Shown: in pieces, positions 5,559 through 5,931 of the stretch
Position numbering within the stretch: the first letter of the stretch is position 1
Layout of the letters: the number at the start of each line of letters is the position of its first letter
Assembly (NCBI GenBank): GCA_903860085.1
Contig: CAIOPD010000174.1
Span: 1-5,931 of the forward strand
Origin: an uncultured Pseudomonadota bacterium
GTDB lineage: Bacteria; Pseudomonadota; Gammaproteobacteria; Burkholderiales; Methylophilaceae
Direction of reading: 5' to 3'
DNA: 5,931 bases
Made by a program: the position numbers and the translations under genes
The notes under the pieces: generated by a model
What the model saw: the letters and a program-made list of their open reading frames with translations, nothing else
What the model was told of the DNA's origin: nothing
The model's database searches: none

Positions 5559-5578
5559 CGTGAAAGCATTTTGCACTT
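5548..5578. repeat. Operator-like inverted repeat over the candidate -35
   Basis: AAGTGC (5548-5553) and GCACTT (5573-5578) are perfect inverted repeats separated by 19 bases. A nested TGCT (5551-5554)/AGCA (5565-5568) pair lies between them. The element straddles the candidate -35 of pqqA, where activators or repressors commonly bind. No known regulator motif is recognised. Confidence 0.35.
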
Positions 5579-5664
5579 GTTTTCATTTCACCATAACCGC
5601 TAACTTACTTATTAATCACTACGTAAATTCATGATAGCTCGCCTGTAAACCGCTCTATCTGACA

Positions 5665-5931
5665 TTATTTAGATTTTTGGCGACGCTCTCGCACTGCCAC
5701 CGCCAACATATTCAGCACCTCAACTGAATCTTCCCAACCTAAGCAAGCGTCCGTAATCGATTGTCCATAGGCTAAGGACTCGCCTATGCTATGTTCCTGG
5801 CGACCCTCATTAAGATGAGACTCCACCATAACGCCCATAATGCGACCATCACCTGCGGTAATTTGTGTTGCCACATCCTGTGCAACCTCTTTTTGCAACA
5901 AATACTGCTTTTGGCAATTGCCATGACTGCA
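5665..5931 (-). CDS. aroG: 3-deoxy-7-phosphoheptulonate (DAHP) synthase, type I, C-terminal fragment
   Basis: The last 88 codons of a gene entering from the right edge. The enzyme joins phosphoenolpyruvate and erythrose 4-phosphate, the first step of the shikimate pathway, in the cytoplasm. The fragment reads CSHGN, then GRIMGVMVESHL, YGQSITDACLGWED and VAVRERR, closely following E. coli AroG. His3, Glu37 and Asp61 of the fragment keep the spacing (34 and 24 residues) of the E. coli metal ligands His268, Glu302 and Asp326, so the active site is intact. The isozyme (AroF, AroG or AroH) cannot be told, because the feedback-site N terminus is outside the window. A TTG at 5901 is internal, not a start. 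No clear terminator follows before pqqA. Confidence 0.92.
   Translation of the reverse strand, partial: CSHGNCQKQYLLQKEVAQDVATQITAGDGRIMGVMVESHLNEGRQEHSIGESLAYGQSITDACLGWEDSVEVLNMLAVAVRERRQKSK

Larger units (their letters stand above)
5520..5609. repeat. Nine-base inverted repeat flanking the pqqA promoter
   Basis: AGTAAGTTA (5520-5528) and TAACTTACT (5601-5609) are perfect reverse complements 72 bases apart. One copy touches the putative -10 and transcription start. A 7-base direct repeat AACCGCT also occurs at 5595-5601 and 5648-5654, 53 bases start to start. These may be regulator sites or chance in AT-rich DNA. Confidence 0.35.

Noticed and set aside
5665..5931. DAHP synthase as a functional part of the PQQ cluster, since Tyr is a PQQ precursor
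   Set aside because: The Tyr used is ribosomally built into PqqA, in amounts trivial for the shikimate pathway. The 160-bp spacer with a likely promoter separates the genes, so the adjacency is probably incidental.

Overview
This window looks like chromosomal DNA of a PQQ-making proteobacterium. My best guess is a betaproteobacterial methylotroph of the Methylophilaceae type. The basis is a complete pqqA-B-C-D-E cluster with separate pqqC and pqqD, moderate G+C, and a PqqA peptide with the classical E-V-T-M-Y core. The family assignment is inference; no rRNA or methanol dehydrogenase gene is present to confirm it.

Layout, left to right. The plus strand carries the 3' end of a seven-iron ferredoxin gene (fdxA-like, 1-141), a strong intrinsic terminator with a cUACGg tetraloop (160-186), and a YgjP/DUF45 metal-dependent hydrolase (205-750). 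That gene converges on, and overlaps by 4 bp, a minus-strand Bcr/CflA-type MFS exporter (747-1937) that starts at TTG. Everything further right is also on the minus strand. A 114-bp spacer (1938-2051) holds two hairpins. The PQQ cluster then reads right to left: pqqA (5433-5504, 23 codons), an attenuator-like hairpin (5381-5410), pqqB (4428-5345), pqqC (3657-4418), pqqD (3363-3644) and pqqE (2052-3281). A 160-bp spacer (5505-5664) with the probable pqqA promoter separates pqqA from the 3' end of a type I DAHP synthase gene (5665-5931).

How the genes work together (family knowledge). PqqA is the ribosomal precursor peptide. PqqD presents it to PqqE, a radical-SAM/SPASM enzyme that joins its Glu and Tyr side chains. 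A protease, not encoded here, releases the crosslinked unit. PqqB is proposed to hydroxylate it, and PqqC performs the final ring closure and oxidation to pyrroloquinoline quinone, the cofactor of periplasmic alcohol and methanol dehydrogenases.

I found no undescribed multi-gene system. The points most worth a second look are regulatory: three mutually pairing AGCCTT/AAGGCT segments between pqqA and pqqB, a terminator-like hairpin ending just before the ribosome binding site of the TTG-started exporter gene, an inverted repeat over the putative pqqA promoter, and the exporter itself lying next to a pathway whose product must reach the periplasm. No spacer exceeds 300 bases, and no tRNA, rRNA, CRISPR array, insertion sequence or origin was seen.
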